Source: Candidatus Dojkabacteria bacterium (GTDB taxonomy: Bacteria; Patescibacteriota; Dojkabacteria; B142; WJKM01). Taken from it: DNA of 19,946 nt. Below are positions 6,868 to 14,037 of the stretch, in pieces (position 1 is the first letter of the stretch; each line of letters starts with the position of its first letter). The position numbers and the translations under genes were made by a program. The notes beneath the pieces are model-generated. The model was not told the origin of the DNA. It worked only from the letters and a program-made list of their open reading frames with translations, and ran no database searches. Location of the stretch: NCBI GenBank assembly GCA_020429465.1, contig JAGQLH010000014.1, forward strand, positions 1-19,946, read 5' to 3'.

Positions 6868-6892
6868 AATCCGATCTAGACTTTTCGTAAAC

Positions 6893-6917
6893 ATACTATT
6901 TCATAGTGTAATAGTAT
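6893..6917. repeat. 8-bp inverted repeat upstream of the flavoprotein gene
   Basis: ATACTATT (6893-6900) and AATAGTAT (6910-6917) are perfect complements around a 9-nt centre that itself contains ATAGT. The repeated ACTAT/ATAGT half-sites look more like a protein binding site than a terminator, since there is no GC and no T-tail. It lies about 50 nt before the flavoprotein start. Confidence 0.35.
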
Positions 6918-6967
6918 ATTTTCTAAATTAAAGTTTCCATAATAATTTATCAGGTGAGAAGTATTCT

Positions 6968-8221
6968 ATGAAATCAATCGCAATTATTGGAGGAGGGGCT
7001 GCTGGTTTGATGACGGTAGCTACACTTATAGAATCAAACATAGATGCAGAGATTCATCTTTTCGAGAAAAACGATAAATTAGGTATAAAAGTAAGCTTGA
7101 GTGGTGGCGGTAGGTGTAATGTTACAACTGGGATTAATGATAGAAGGACACTACTTTCTAATTACATTAGGGGTGATAAATTTCTGCGTCCTGCAATGGC
7201 GGCATTCCCACCAAGCAAAGTTCGTGAGTGGTTCGAAGATAAAGGGCTGGTACTAAAAGAACAAGATGATAAAAGAGTATTTCCCGCATCCGATAATGGG
7301 AATGATGTTATTGCAGTATTCTTGAAACTGTTCAAAAATCATCGCTTGCATATTCATTCGAAAGAGGGGGTGTTGGATGTAGAATTTGATGACCAGTTTC
7401 GTATAAAAACTGAAAAAGAAAAATATACTTTTGATAGTGTAGTTATAACGACAGGGGGTAACGCGTATAGAAAAACTGGATCAACTGGAGATGGGTATGG
7501 TTTTGCACGAAAATTAGGACATACAGTAACACCATTAGGTCCATCACTTAATAGTTTTTTTGCTGAGCAGGCATGGTGTAAGGAAAATTCTGGAATAAGC
7601 TTTCCAAATGCAAAATTACGGACAACACTTTCATCTGGTGAGCAAAAACAAGAGAGTGGTCCGGTATTATTAACTCATTTTGGTATATCGGGACCAGCGG
7701 TATTTGCGTTGGCTGCACATGCCGCATTTGAGCCAATCACACCAAAAAATCCTCTTGAGGTATTTCTTATTCCTGATAAATCATTTCAATTCGATACCCT
7801 AGATAAAGAACTACAAAGTAGGTTTATGCAAGATGGAGGAAAGCTCCCACATAATATAATTTCTGATTGGTTTCCTGAACGATTTGTGAAAGCTGTTATT
7901 TCATTAACAGGTGTTGGTAGTAAGAAATCAGCGGATACTACTAGAACTGAGCGCCAACAAATTGTACGGTATTTAACAGAAGGGTTGCCTTTAACGATAA
8001 CAGCGAGAAGACCAGGAGATGAATTTGTTAGTGCTGGAGGTGTCTCTCTCGATGAAATTAATCCTAAGACTATGGAGTCACGACTCTTGGATAACCTCTA
8101 CTTTGCGGGGGAAATTTTAAATGTAGATGGTTTAACTGGGGGATTCAATCTTCAATCAGCCTGGGCCACTGGTCGGTTAGCCGGTCGAGGTATACTTCTT
8201 AAGAGTGAGAGTCTTTACTAA
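6968..8221 (+). CDS. HI0933/YhiN-family FAD-dependent oxidoreductase
   Basis: A flavoprotein of the HI0933 (YhiN/BaiN-like) family with 417 residues, the usual length. The N-terminal Rossmann FAD site reads IIGGGAAGLM (G8-G13) with acidic E33, followed by the family signature SLSGGGRCNVT (43-53). A second dinucleotide segment is VITTGGNAYRKTGSTGDGYG. The C-terminal FAD-contact region is NLYFAGEILNVDGLTGGFN followed by QSAWATGRLAG. The substrate of most family members is unknown. The start has a good ribosome site, AGGTGAG, about 10 nt upstream. The 3' end overlaps the convergent Tex gene by 23 nt. Confidence 0.92.
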   Translation: MKSIAIIGGGAAGLMTVATLIESNIDAEIHLFEKNDKLGIKVSLSGGGRCNVTTGINDRRTLLSNYIRGDKFLRPAMAAFPPSKVREWFEDKGLVLKEQDDKRVFPASDNGNDVIAVFLKLFKNHRLHIHSKEGVLDVEFDDQFRIKTEKEKYTFDSVVITTGGNAYRKTGSTGDGYGFARKLGHTVTPLGPSLNSFFAEQAWCKENSGISFPNAKLRTTLSSGEQKQESGPVLLTHFGISGPAVFALAAHAAFEPITPKNPLEVFLIPDKSFQFDTLDKELQSRFMQDGGKLPHNIISDWFPERFVKAVISLTGVGSKKSADTTRTERQQIVRYLTEGLPLTITARRPGDEFVSAGGVSLDEINPKTMESRLLDNLYFAGEILNVDGLTGGFNLQSAWATGRLAGRGILLKSESLY

Positions 8222-10334
8222 CTTTCATGCTCAGTCCGATTCGCTTTCTGTCCAAATCTATCTCCATTACCTTTACGTCTACCTTTTGATGGAGGGAAAC
8301 AATGGTATTTGGATCAGATACGAATTCATCTGATAATTGCGAAATATGCACTAATCCATCGCAATGTACACCTATATCAACAAATGCCCCAAAATTAGTT
8401 ATGTTAGTTACAATTCCTGGTAGGATCATTCCAGTTTCTAAATCAGTGATTTCATGTATATCATCTCTAAATTTGAAAGTTTCAGTTTTTCCTCGAGGGT
8501 CTCTTCCAGGTTTTTTGAGTTCCTTTAGAATATCATTGAGAGTTAATACTCCGATCTCTTCATCAACATAGTCTTCTACCGTAATTGTATCGATATATTC
8601 TGCGTTTCCGATAAGTTCTTCTAATGGTATAGCTAGATCTTTAGCCATTGTTTTGACAATAGTATAACGTTCGGGGTGAACTGCAGAGTTATCTAAAGGA
8701 TTATCGGAATTGGTAATTCTCAAAAAACCGGCAGATTGTTCAAATGCTTTTTTACCTAGTTTAGGGACTTTTAGTAGTTCTTTTCGAGATCTAAATCTAC
8801 CATGTTCAGTCCTATACGTAATTATGTTTTCAGCAAGAGCAGGGCCAAGACCAGAAACATACAGCAGTAAATGCTTACTAGCTGTATTTAAATTTATTCC
8901 AACATGATTTACACAGCTCTCAACAGTAAAATCGAGGCTTTTCTTAAGTTTTGATTGGTCTACATCATGTTGATACTGCCCAATTCCTATTGATTTTGGA
9001 TCAATCTTTACAAGTTCAGCTAATGGATCCATAAGCCTCCTTCCGATTGAAATAGCACCTCGTACGGTCACATCTTTGTCAGGGAATTCTGCTCGTGCAA
9101 TTTCTGAAGCTGAATATATTGAAGCACCATCTTCACTCACTACAAATAGTTCGGGCATATTTGGTAATGATAAATTTCGAACAAACTTTTCTGTCTCGCG
9201 GCTTGCTGTACCATTCCCAACTGCAATAGCTTCAACCTTGTATTTATGAATTAAATCAATAATAGTAGAAGCCGCTTTCTTTTCGGAATCGCCGAGCAAG
9301 TAAATGACTGTATGTTCCGTTAATTCTCCTTTTGAATCGAGAACAACGACTTTGCATCCAGTCCTATACCCAGGATCAATAGATAGAATCCGTTTATGAC
9401 CAAGAGGAGCTTCTAGGAGTAATTGCCTTAGGTTTTTACTAAAAACTTCTATTGCCTCGTCATCAGCGTGCTCTTTTGCTAATGTTGTAAATTCATTTTC
9501 CATCGACTTTCCAAGCAATCGTTTGTAAGAATCCTTTATTGCCATGATAATTTGCTGTGCTGATTCGTTTTTTGTTCGGACAAAATGTTTTTCTAATAGT
9601 GATAACGCTTTGGGTTCTGGTGGTGAGATTGATACTCGAAGAAATCCCTCTGTTTTTCCTCTTTGAATAGCAAGAAATCGATGTGAAGGGCAATCTAAAA
9701 GTGACTGCTGAAATTTAAAATAATCTTTATATTTAGAAGCATCAGCTTCTTTTGTTTTGATAACTTTTGAAGTTATAAGAGCATGTTTCTTAAACAAAGT
9801 TCTCATCTGGGTTCGAGCTTTAGTGTCCTCATTTATCCATTCAGCTATTATTGTTCGTGCACCAGAGAGTGCTTCTTCTTCACTTTTTATGTTTGACGAT
9901 AGATATTTTTTTGCTTCGTGAGAAATAGAGATATCTTCTTGGGAAAAAATAATCTTTGCAAGAGGCTCGAGTCCATGTTTCCGAGCTATATCTGCTTTTG
10001 TTTGTTTCTTTTTTTTGAATGGTAAATAAAGATCTTCAAGAGTGGAACTATCGTGTGCTGCAATAATTTTTTCTCGTAATTCTTTTGTAAGCTTTCCTTG
10101 TTCTTTTATTGTGTCAAGTATGAACTCTCGACGTTTTTCTAGTGCTTCCAGTTCTTCATGGCGATTTTGTATTTCGGCGATTTGAAGTTCATCTAAATTT
10201 TCTGTTTGTTCCTTTCTATAACGAGCAATAAAAGGGATCGTAGCGCCATCATTTAATAATTCAATTGTCGCACGTATTTGTTTTTCAGTTAATGAAAATT
10301 CTTGGCCTATACTGCGTACTAAAGAAGAGTCCAT
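8199..10334 (-). CDS. tex: Tex-family RNA-binding transcription accessory protein
   Basis: The full Tex architecture is present in 711 residues: an N-terminal helical domain with GATIPFIARYRKE (30-42), a YqgF/RNase H-like domain (about 314-440, ILSIDPGYRTG with D320 and AVGNGTASRETEKF), and the signature SIGIGQYQHDVDQ (448-460). A helix-hairpin-helix region (about 493-540, GLGPALAENI and VPKLGKKAFEQSAG) and a C-terminal S1 domain (about 635-706, NFGAFVDIGVHCDGLVHIS) follow. Tex binds nucleic acid and affects transcription and RNA metabolism in bacteria. A TTG at 10340 is in frame, but the ATG six bases later fits better. It is the last gene of the CvfB-ABC-F-Tex operon, 15 nt after ABC-F, and its end overlaps the flavoprotein gene. 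Confidence 0.95.
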   Translation of the reverse strand: MDSSLVRSIGQEFSLTEKQIRATIELLNDGATIPFIARYRKEQTENLDELQIAEIQNRHEELEALEKRREFILDTIKEQGKLTKELREKIIAAHDSSTLEDLYLPFKKKKQTKADIARKHGLEPLAKIIFSQEDISISHEAKKYLSSNIKSEEEALSGARTIIAEWINEDTKARTQMRTLFKKHALITSKVIKTKEADASKYKDYFKFQQSLLDCPSHRFLAIQRGKTEGFLRVSISPPEPKALSLLEKHFVRTKNESAQQIIMAIKDSYKRLLGKSMENEFTTLAKEHADDEAIEVFSKNLRQLLLEAPLGHKRILSIDPGYRTGCKVVVLDSKGELTEHTVIYLLGDSEKKAASTIIDLIHKYKVEAIAVGNGTASRETEKFVRNLSLPNMPELFVVSEDGASIYSASEIARAEFPDKDVTVRGAISIGRRLMDPLAELVKIDPKSIGIGQYQHDVDQSKLKKSLDFTVESCVNHVGINLNTASKHLLLYVSGLGPALAENIITYRTEHGRFRSRKELLKVPKLGKKAFEQSAGFLRITNSDNPLDNSAVHPERYTIVKTMAKDLAIPLEELIGNAEYIDTITVEDYVDEEIGVLTLNDILKELKKPGRDPRGKTETFKFRDDIHEITDLETGMILPGIVTNITNFGAFVDIGVHCDGLVHISQLSDEFVSDPNTIVSLHQKVDVKVMEIDLDRKRIGLSMKVSKDSHS

Positions 10335-10349
10335 AATCAATGAAGTGCA

Positions 10350-11795
10350 CTATATTGTTTTTAAATTAATTTCGTCAGTTATCTGTACTTGTTCTACAAA
10401 CTCAGGTACATGGCTAATAAGTATTAGTCCACCTTTATATTCAGAAATTGCCTTGGCGATGATTGGAAGGTGCCTAAAATTAATATGGTTCGTTGGTTCG
10501 TCCATAATAAGAAGTCCTGGTTTTTGGAGCATAAAACGAGCGTAGCAGAGTAATCCTTTTTGTCCTTCAGATAAAGACCGAATTTTATTTTTGAGTAATT
10601 CTCCACTAAGAAGGAATCTTCCAGCAGCAGCATATCGTTCTTCGTTTGTTGTTTCAAATGCTACACTTTCTAAGGATTCAATAGCTGTCTGATCAAAATC
10701 AAGTTCGGAAAAGTCTTGGCTATAATAACCGATTCTAAGCTCTTTATCGAATTCCACACCGCTTCCAGCAAGCATTGATCTGAGTAGGGTACTTTTACCA
10801 ACACCGTTTGGACCAGATATAAGGAGGCGATCACCCTTATGAACTTCTTTTTCTACTGTCCTCGTTTCGACTTTACCATTTCGAAGAAAATCTATGGTGT
10901 TAATTTTCATTAGCGATGATCGAAGGTGTTGATGTGGAATAGTAAATTCAGGAATAGTTTTATCTTCCCTTCGGATTTCCACCATAGTTTCTCTGTCTTC
11001 TTCAATTTCCTTTCGTACCTTTTTGGCTAATCTCCTCATCGCTACACTTTTACCTCCAAGTCGATTTACTTTCTCGAATCTATCTTTAACGCTTTTTTGA
11101 ATTCGTGCATTTTGAAGTCGTTGTTTTTCAATGTGACTCGATATTTGTTCAACAACATCGTAGTAGTTACCTACGAATTGTTCTACTTTTTGAGTGTAGA
11201 CATCTAAGTTTAATACACCATCGGTAAATGAGTTAAGGAAATCAGCATCATGTGAAATTACGATACAAGTATTCCAATAGTAGGTAAGGAAACTCGTAAG
11301 GTGTTCTATTCCTTCTTTATCAAGATTATTTGTCGGCTCATCTAATAGCAATATATCTGGCTCTTGAATCAATGCATATGCCAATAATAATCGTGCCTTT
11401 TGTCCACCTGATAGATCTCGAACTTTTTTTGTAATATCAATGCTTAAATTGACTACATCAAGTACCTCTTTAATATTCTTCTCAATCCCATGTTTCTTTT
11501 CTGTAAATGCCGTCTCAAAGTACTCAACAAGTGTAAGATCGAACATTTCTTCGGGAACTATTTGCTCAGCTATTGCTACTGTAGCATTCGTGTCCATCAA
11601 AATTCTTCCGGACACAGGTTTGAGCTTCCCCATTAATAATTTGAATATAGTACTTTTCCCAGCACCATTTTGCCCCATAATAGTAATCTTTGAGTTTCTT
11701 CGTACATTAAAGCTAGCTTTGTCCAGGATTGGTTTTTCAATGTCATAGTGGAACGAAACCTCGTCAAATCGTACGACTGTGTCTTGTTTTTCCAT
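10350..11795 (-). CDS. ABC-F family ATPase (ribosome-associated type)
   Basis: Two ABC domains lie in one chain with no membrane helices, the hallmark of ABC-F. Domain 1 has Walker A GQNGAGKST (41-49), signature LSGGQ (128-132), Walker B ILLLDEPTNNLD (148-159) and H182. Domain 2 has GPNGVGKST (328-336), LSEGQ (408-412), LLIMDEPTNHIN (428-439) and H462. Both catalytic glutamates are kept. The inter-domain linker (about 210-290) is long, charged and basic (QNARIQKSVKDRFEKVNRL), as expected for a helix that reaches into the ribosomal E site. At 481 residues it is shorter than most (about 520-640) and has no C-terminal extension. ABC-F members act in translation factor or antibiotic-protection roles; which one applies here cannot be told. 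Confidence 0.93.
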   Translation of the reverse strand: MEKQDTVVRFDEVSFHYDIEKPILDKASFNVRRNSKITIMGQNGAGKSTIFKLLMGKLKPVSGRILMDTNATVAIAEQIVPEEMFDLTLVEYFETAFTEKKHGIEKNIKEVLDVVNLSIDITKKVRDLSGGQKARLLLAYALIQEPDILLLDEPTNNLDKEGIEHLTSFLTYYWNTCIVISHDADFLNSFTDGVLNLDVYTQKVEQFVGNYYDVVEQISSHIEKQRLQNARIQKSVKDRFEKVNRLGGKSVAMRRLAKKVRKEIEEDRETMVEIRREDKTIPEFTIPHQHLRSSLMKINTIDFLRNGKVETRTVEKEVHKGDRLLISGPNGVGKSTLLRSMLAGSGVEFDKELRIGYYSQDFSELDFDQTAIESLESVAFETTNEERYAAAGRFLLSGELLKNKIRSLSEGQKGLLCYARFMLQKPGLLIMDEPTNHINFRHLPIIAKAISEYKGGLILISHVPEFVEQVQITDEINLKTI

Positions 11796-11827
11796 AGTAG
11801 TTAAAGTATCAGTGAGTAAATTACAAG

Positions 11828-12460
11828 TTAGGGTAGTCGAATTCTATTTTTTTCAATAATTATTTTTCGTTGTTTATATAGTGCTCCAATTGCTTCTTTA
11901 AATTTTTTCTTACTTATACCAAATTTCCGCTTTATATCTTCAGGACTAGATGTATCACTTAGATTTAGCTTCCCTTGGGACTTTAAGAGTGCATCCATAA
12001 TTTTTTCTTGAGTAGTTTTAATACTTCCTTTATAGCCTAGCGGTTGGATTGATAAGTCGATACGGTTATCTTCTCGTATTGTTTTTACATATACCGTAAT
12101 TTTTTCTCCGACAGATAACTTTTTAAATACTTCGTTTTTATAAACAAGACCTGAGTATAGATTGTCAAAGAAAACTTTAAATCCAAGATCAGTTTCTTCA
12201 TATACATAGCCGGTTAGTTTTTGGTTCCTTTTGTATTCATCGAGTGGAACGTGTTCAGTTATATATTCATCGACCTTTTCAGTTCCTCTGAGCTTATTTG
12301 TTTCTGAATCAAGCCAATAGAGTAGTAAATAATCTTCTCCGTCATTCATTGGTGCCACTTGATCTTCCTTTAGTACAAGTACAAGCCCATCAGGCGTTTC
12401 AAGGAATGTTCCGCGATTTGTGGAATTTTTTACAGTTCCAGGTCCAATCTTTTTCATCAT
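11828..12460 (-). CDS. cvfB: CvfB-like S1 RNA-binding protein with winged helix
   Basis: A 210-residue protein with S1-like beta-barrels followed by a winged-helix domain. The second barrel is clear (about 77-140: GYVYEETDLGFKVFFDNLYS, GLVYKNE, GEKITVYVKTIREDNRIDLS). The winged helix (about 150-210) has KIMDALLKSQGKLNLSDTS, KFGISKKKFKEAIGALYKQR and a basic end (KIIIEKNRIRLP). This order matches CvfB/YitL, an RNA-binding regulator of virulence genes in firmicutes, but the usual protein is about 280 residues, so one S1 unit seems absent. It is the first gene of the operon with ABC-F (32-nt gap) and Tex. Two ATG codons in a row form the start. Confidence 0.85.
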   Translation of the reverse strand: MMKKIGPGTVKNSTNRGTFLETPDGLVLVLKEDQVAPMNDGEDYLLLYWLDSETNKLRGTEKVDEYITEHVPLDEYKRNQKLTGYVYEETDLGFKVFFDNLYSGLVYKNEVFKKLSVGEKITVYVKTIREDNRIDLSIQPLGYKGSIKTTQEKIMDALLKSQGKLNLSDTSSPEDIKRKFGISKKKFKEAIGALYKQRKIIIEKNRIRLP

Positions 12461-12491
12461 AATGTATAAGAAACTATATAGTTCAGTAGGA

Positions 12492-12500
12492 ATTATAGCA
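12492..12500 (-). promoter_or_regulatory. consensus extended -10 (TGCTATAAT) for the CvfB-ABC-F-Tex operon
   Basis: The minus strand reads TGCTATAAT, a perfect extended -10, with the RNA start near 12485 and a leader of about 25 nt. No normal -35 box is seen; a TTGATG lies 22 nt upstream of TATAAT. The DNA between this and the next promoter (12501-12671) contains no gene. It holds one imperfect hairpin, CACATTCTAT (12602-12611) with ATAGAATTTGTG (12622-12633). Confidence 0.6.
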
Positions 12501-12671
12501 GTAAGAGTAAATTAAATGACATCAAGAATGATTCTAATAGGTATGGATGAGTTGGTATCGTTATATTTTTAGTTGCTTTTAAATAAAAAATTCTAGGGAA
12601 CCACATTCTATAGTAGAGTAAATAGAATTTGTGTGAAACTATGTACCTAGTCCATAGCTTTATTTAGATTT

Positions 12672-12700
12672 GATCCATAATCCATTATATACTATAATGT
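12672..12700 (+). promoter_or_regulatory. consensus promoter TTGATC-17-TATAAT
   Basis: TTGATC (12672-12677) and a perfect TATAAT (12695-12700) are spaced by 17 nt. RNA should start near 12707, about 47 nt before the coiled-coil gene. This is one of the strongest-looking promoters in the window, suggesting high expression of the two small proteins. Confidence 0.75.
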
Positions 12701-12753
12701 AAATACAACAGAATATTACTTAACATATTAATTTTGATGAAATGGAGTCAGGA

Positions 12754-13218
12754 ATGACAAAAACGTTGGCAGTAGTAGCAATAGTACTATCTATTGGGGC
12801 TTTATCTCTTAGTTGGGTAGCATACAATAGATCCGGTGAAGATTTAGAAAATCAAATTGAGGATGCTATGGAAGAATCCGTACAGGATGTAGAAGAAGGA
12901 TTAGATGAAGTAGAACAGGGTATGGATTATTTGGCCTTGAGAGCAGAAATAGCAGGAATTCAAGCGAGAGCAGAAGTTGCTGAGGAGTATACAGAGGCAG
13001 AAGCTGAAATCAGAATTTTACGAGCTGACTTAGCACAAGAGTATTCAGAAGCAGAAGCTGAAGTACAAAGGGAACTCGCAGAAATTGATGCTGAGCTCGA
13101 AATTGCTGAACAACAATTTAGGAATGAAAGCGCGGATGGGGTAAACACCCTTGAACAACTTCTTGAGGATTTAGAACGAGAAATTCGAGAGGATGGAAGT
13201 TCTAATCAAGTTAATTAG
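12754..13218 (+). CDS. small membrane-anchored acidic coiled-coil protein, 154 aa
   Basis: An N-terminal membrane helix (about residues 4-23, LAVVAIVLSIGALSLSWVAY) is followed by a long, highly charged, Glu/Ala-rich helix predicted to be a coiled coil. It contains two tandem 18-residue units (RAEVAEEYTEAEAEIRIL and RADLAQEYSEAEAEVQRE). It has no cysteine and no known domain. The start at 12754 is chosen because GGAG lies 6 nt before it; the in-frame ATG at 12742 has no ribosome site. A consensus promoter precedes it and the next gene is another coiled-coil protein. The end (EDGSSNQVN) is disordered. A structural or scaffolding role at the membrane is plausible but only inferred. Confidence 0.75.
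   Translation: MTKTLAVVAIVLSIGALSLSWVAYNRSGEDLENQIEDAMEESVQDVEEGLDEVEQGMDYLALRAEIAGIQARAEVAEEYTEAEAEIRILRADLAQEYSEAEAEVQRELAEIDAELEIAEQQFRNESADGVNTLEQLLEDLEREIREDGSSNQVN
12967..13074 (+). repeat. two tandem 54-nt (18-codon) units inside the coiled-coil gene
   Basis: Units 12967-13020 and 13021-13074 are in frame. The best matching part is around GAGTAT at 12985 and 13039, followed by near-identical codons for EAEAE. Eighteen residues correspond to about five helical turns, so copy number could change without breaking the helix. Confidence 0.65.
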
Positions 13219-13253
13219 TTGTTGATAGGGACTGTAGTAGATAGAGGAGAAGA

Positions 13254-13271
13254 ATGCAATTTAGTTATTAA
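13254..13271 (+). CDS. possible five-codon upstream reading frame (MQFSY)
   Basis: A strong ribosome site GAGGAG (13244-13249) precedes ATG at 13254 by 4 nt, but the frame ends after five codons with TAA. The real coiled-coil gene starts 12 nt after that stop with no ribosome site of its own. The short frame could feed ribosomes to the next gene by coupling or reinitiation. Chance occurrence is also possible. Confidence 0.3.
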   Translation: MQFSY

Positions 13272-13283
13272 GCAATATAAAAA

Positions 13284-13586
13284 ATGAAGAACAAAGAAAA
13301 GATAAATTCAACAGCGAAAGAGTTACAACACAGAATTGATGCACTTGAGCATGATCTTAAATCCGAGGTTTCTGATTCTTGGTTTAAATCGAAAAACGAA
13401 GAGGTGAAATCTAAATATAATGAATTGCTAGCAAATATTGAGGAGCAGAAACGTAAGACTGATCAATTTGTTGGAGAAACTAAAGATGATATGAAGGATA
13501 GCTGGGAAGATATGCAAATAGATATGCAAAAAGAGTATGACAAAGCAAAAGTAGAAGTACAAGCATTCATGAGTAAACACTTCTAG
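13284..13586 (+). CDS. small soluble coiled-coil protein, 100 aa
   Basis: Almost the entire protein is a charged helix rich in Lys, Glu and Asp with heptad-like spacing (KELQHRIDALEHDL, KSKYNELLANIEEQKRK, MQKEYDKAKVEVQAFMSK). Trp residues occur at two DSW motifs about 40 residues apart (SDSWFKSK and KDSWEDMQ). It has no membrane helix, signal peptide or cysteine, so it should be cytoplasmic. I do not recognise a family. It lies 65 nt after the membrane-anchored coiled-coil gene, probably on the same RNA, and a strong terminator follows. The two proteins may interact, which is inferred only from shared structure and position. Confidence 0.75.
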   Translation: MKNKEKINSTAKELQHRIDALEHDLKSEVSDSWFKSKNEEVKSKYNELLANIEEQKRKTDQFVGETKDDMKDSWEDMQIDMQKEYDKAKVEVQAFMSKHF

Positions 13587-13602
13587 GAAAACATTGAAAA
13601 CC

Positions 13603-13634
13603 AAAAGGATAGGGGGAACCCCTATCCTTTTTTT
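13603..13634. terminator. strong bidirectional terminator between convergent genes
   Basis: A perfect 13-bp stem (13603-13615 with 13619-13631; core AAGGATAGGGG) has a GAA loop. It is followed by TTT on the plus strand and, read backwards, by CTTTTGGTTTTC on the minus strand. It ends the coiled-coil transcript and probably also that of the tRNA-binding domain gene. Confidence 0.92.
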
Positions 13635-13659
13635 ATTACTTTAGAGATTAAGCTACTGT

Positions 13660-14019
13660 TTACCCAGCACATACTCCATTTGGAACAGGTTTTTCTGGAG
13701 TAGCAAGCACTGGAATAATTCCATTTGCATACCCAATATCAAACAGCATTCCTTCTGACACCTCACCCATCATTTCTTTAGGTTCTAGATTTACAATGAA
13801 AAGTGCCTGTTTATCTATGATTTCTGTACAATCTTCGCGTTCTTTCTTCATTCCCACCAGTATGGTTCTGGAGAAATCACCAAAATCAACGCTGAGTTTA
13901 ACGAGTTTGTCAGATTTTGGTACATCTTCTACGTTTGTAATGGTCCCGATTCTAATATCAAGCTTTTCAATATCTTTGAATGAAACAGTAGGTTTTACTG
14001 GTAATGTTTTATGAGACAT
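13660..14019 (-). CDS. stand-alone tRNA-binding domain protein (MetRS C-terminal / CsaA type)
   Basis: A 119-residue OB-fold tRNA-binding domain. Typical segments are SFKDIEKLDIRIGTITNVED, PKSDKLVKLSVDFG, TILVGM, ALFIVNLEPKEMMGEVSEGM and LATPEKPVPNG. The arrangement matches the C-terminal dimerisation/tRNA-binding domain of methionyl-tRNA synthetase and the related CsaA and Arc1p domains. As a separate chain it could be the beta part of a split MetRS or a free tRNA-binding factor. No MetRS gene is in the window. It lies 18 nt after the CorC-type gene on the same strand, so it is probably co-transcribed, and it ends at the bidirectional terminator. Confidence 0.88.
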   Translation of the reverse strand: MSHKTLPVKPTVSFKDIEKLDIRIGTITNVEDVPKSDKLVKLSVDFGDFSRTILVGMKKEREDCTEIIDKQALFIVNLEPKEMMGEVSEGMLFDIGYANGIIPVLATPEKPVPNGVCAG

Positions 14020-14037
14020 TGTTGGCGATATGATAAT

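Noticed and set aside
12967..13074. Short tandem units considered as a CRISPR-like or satellite repeat
   Set aside because: The units are in frame, differ at the DNA level and encode a periodic helix. There are only two and no spacers.
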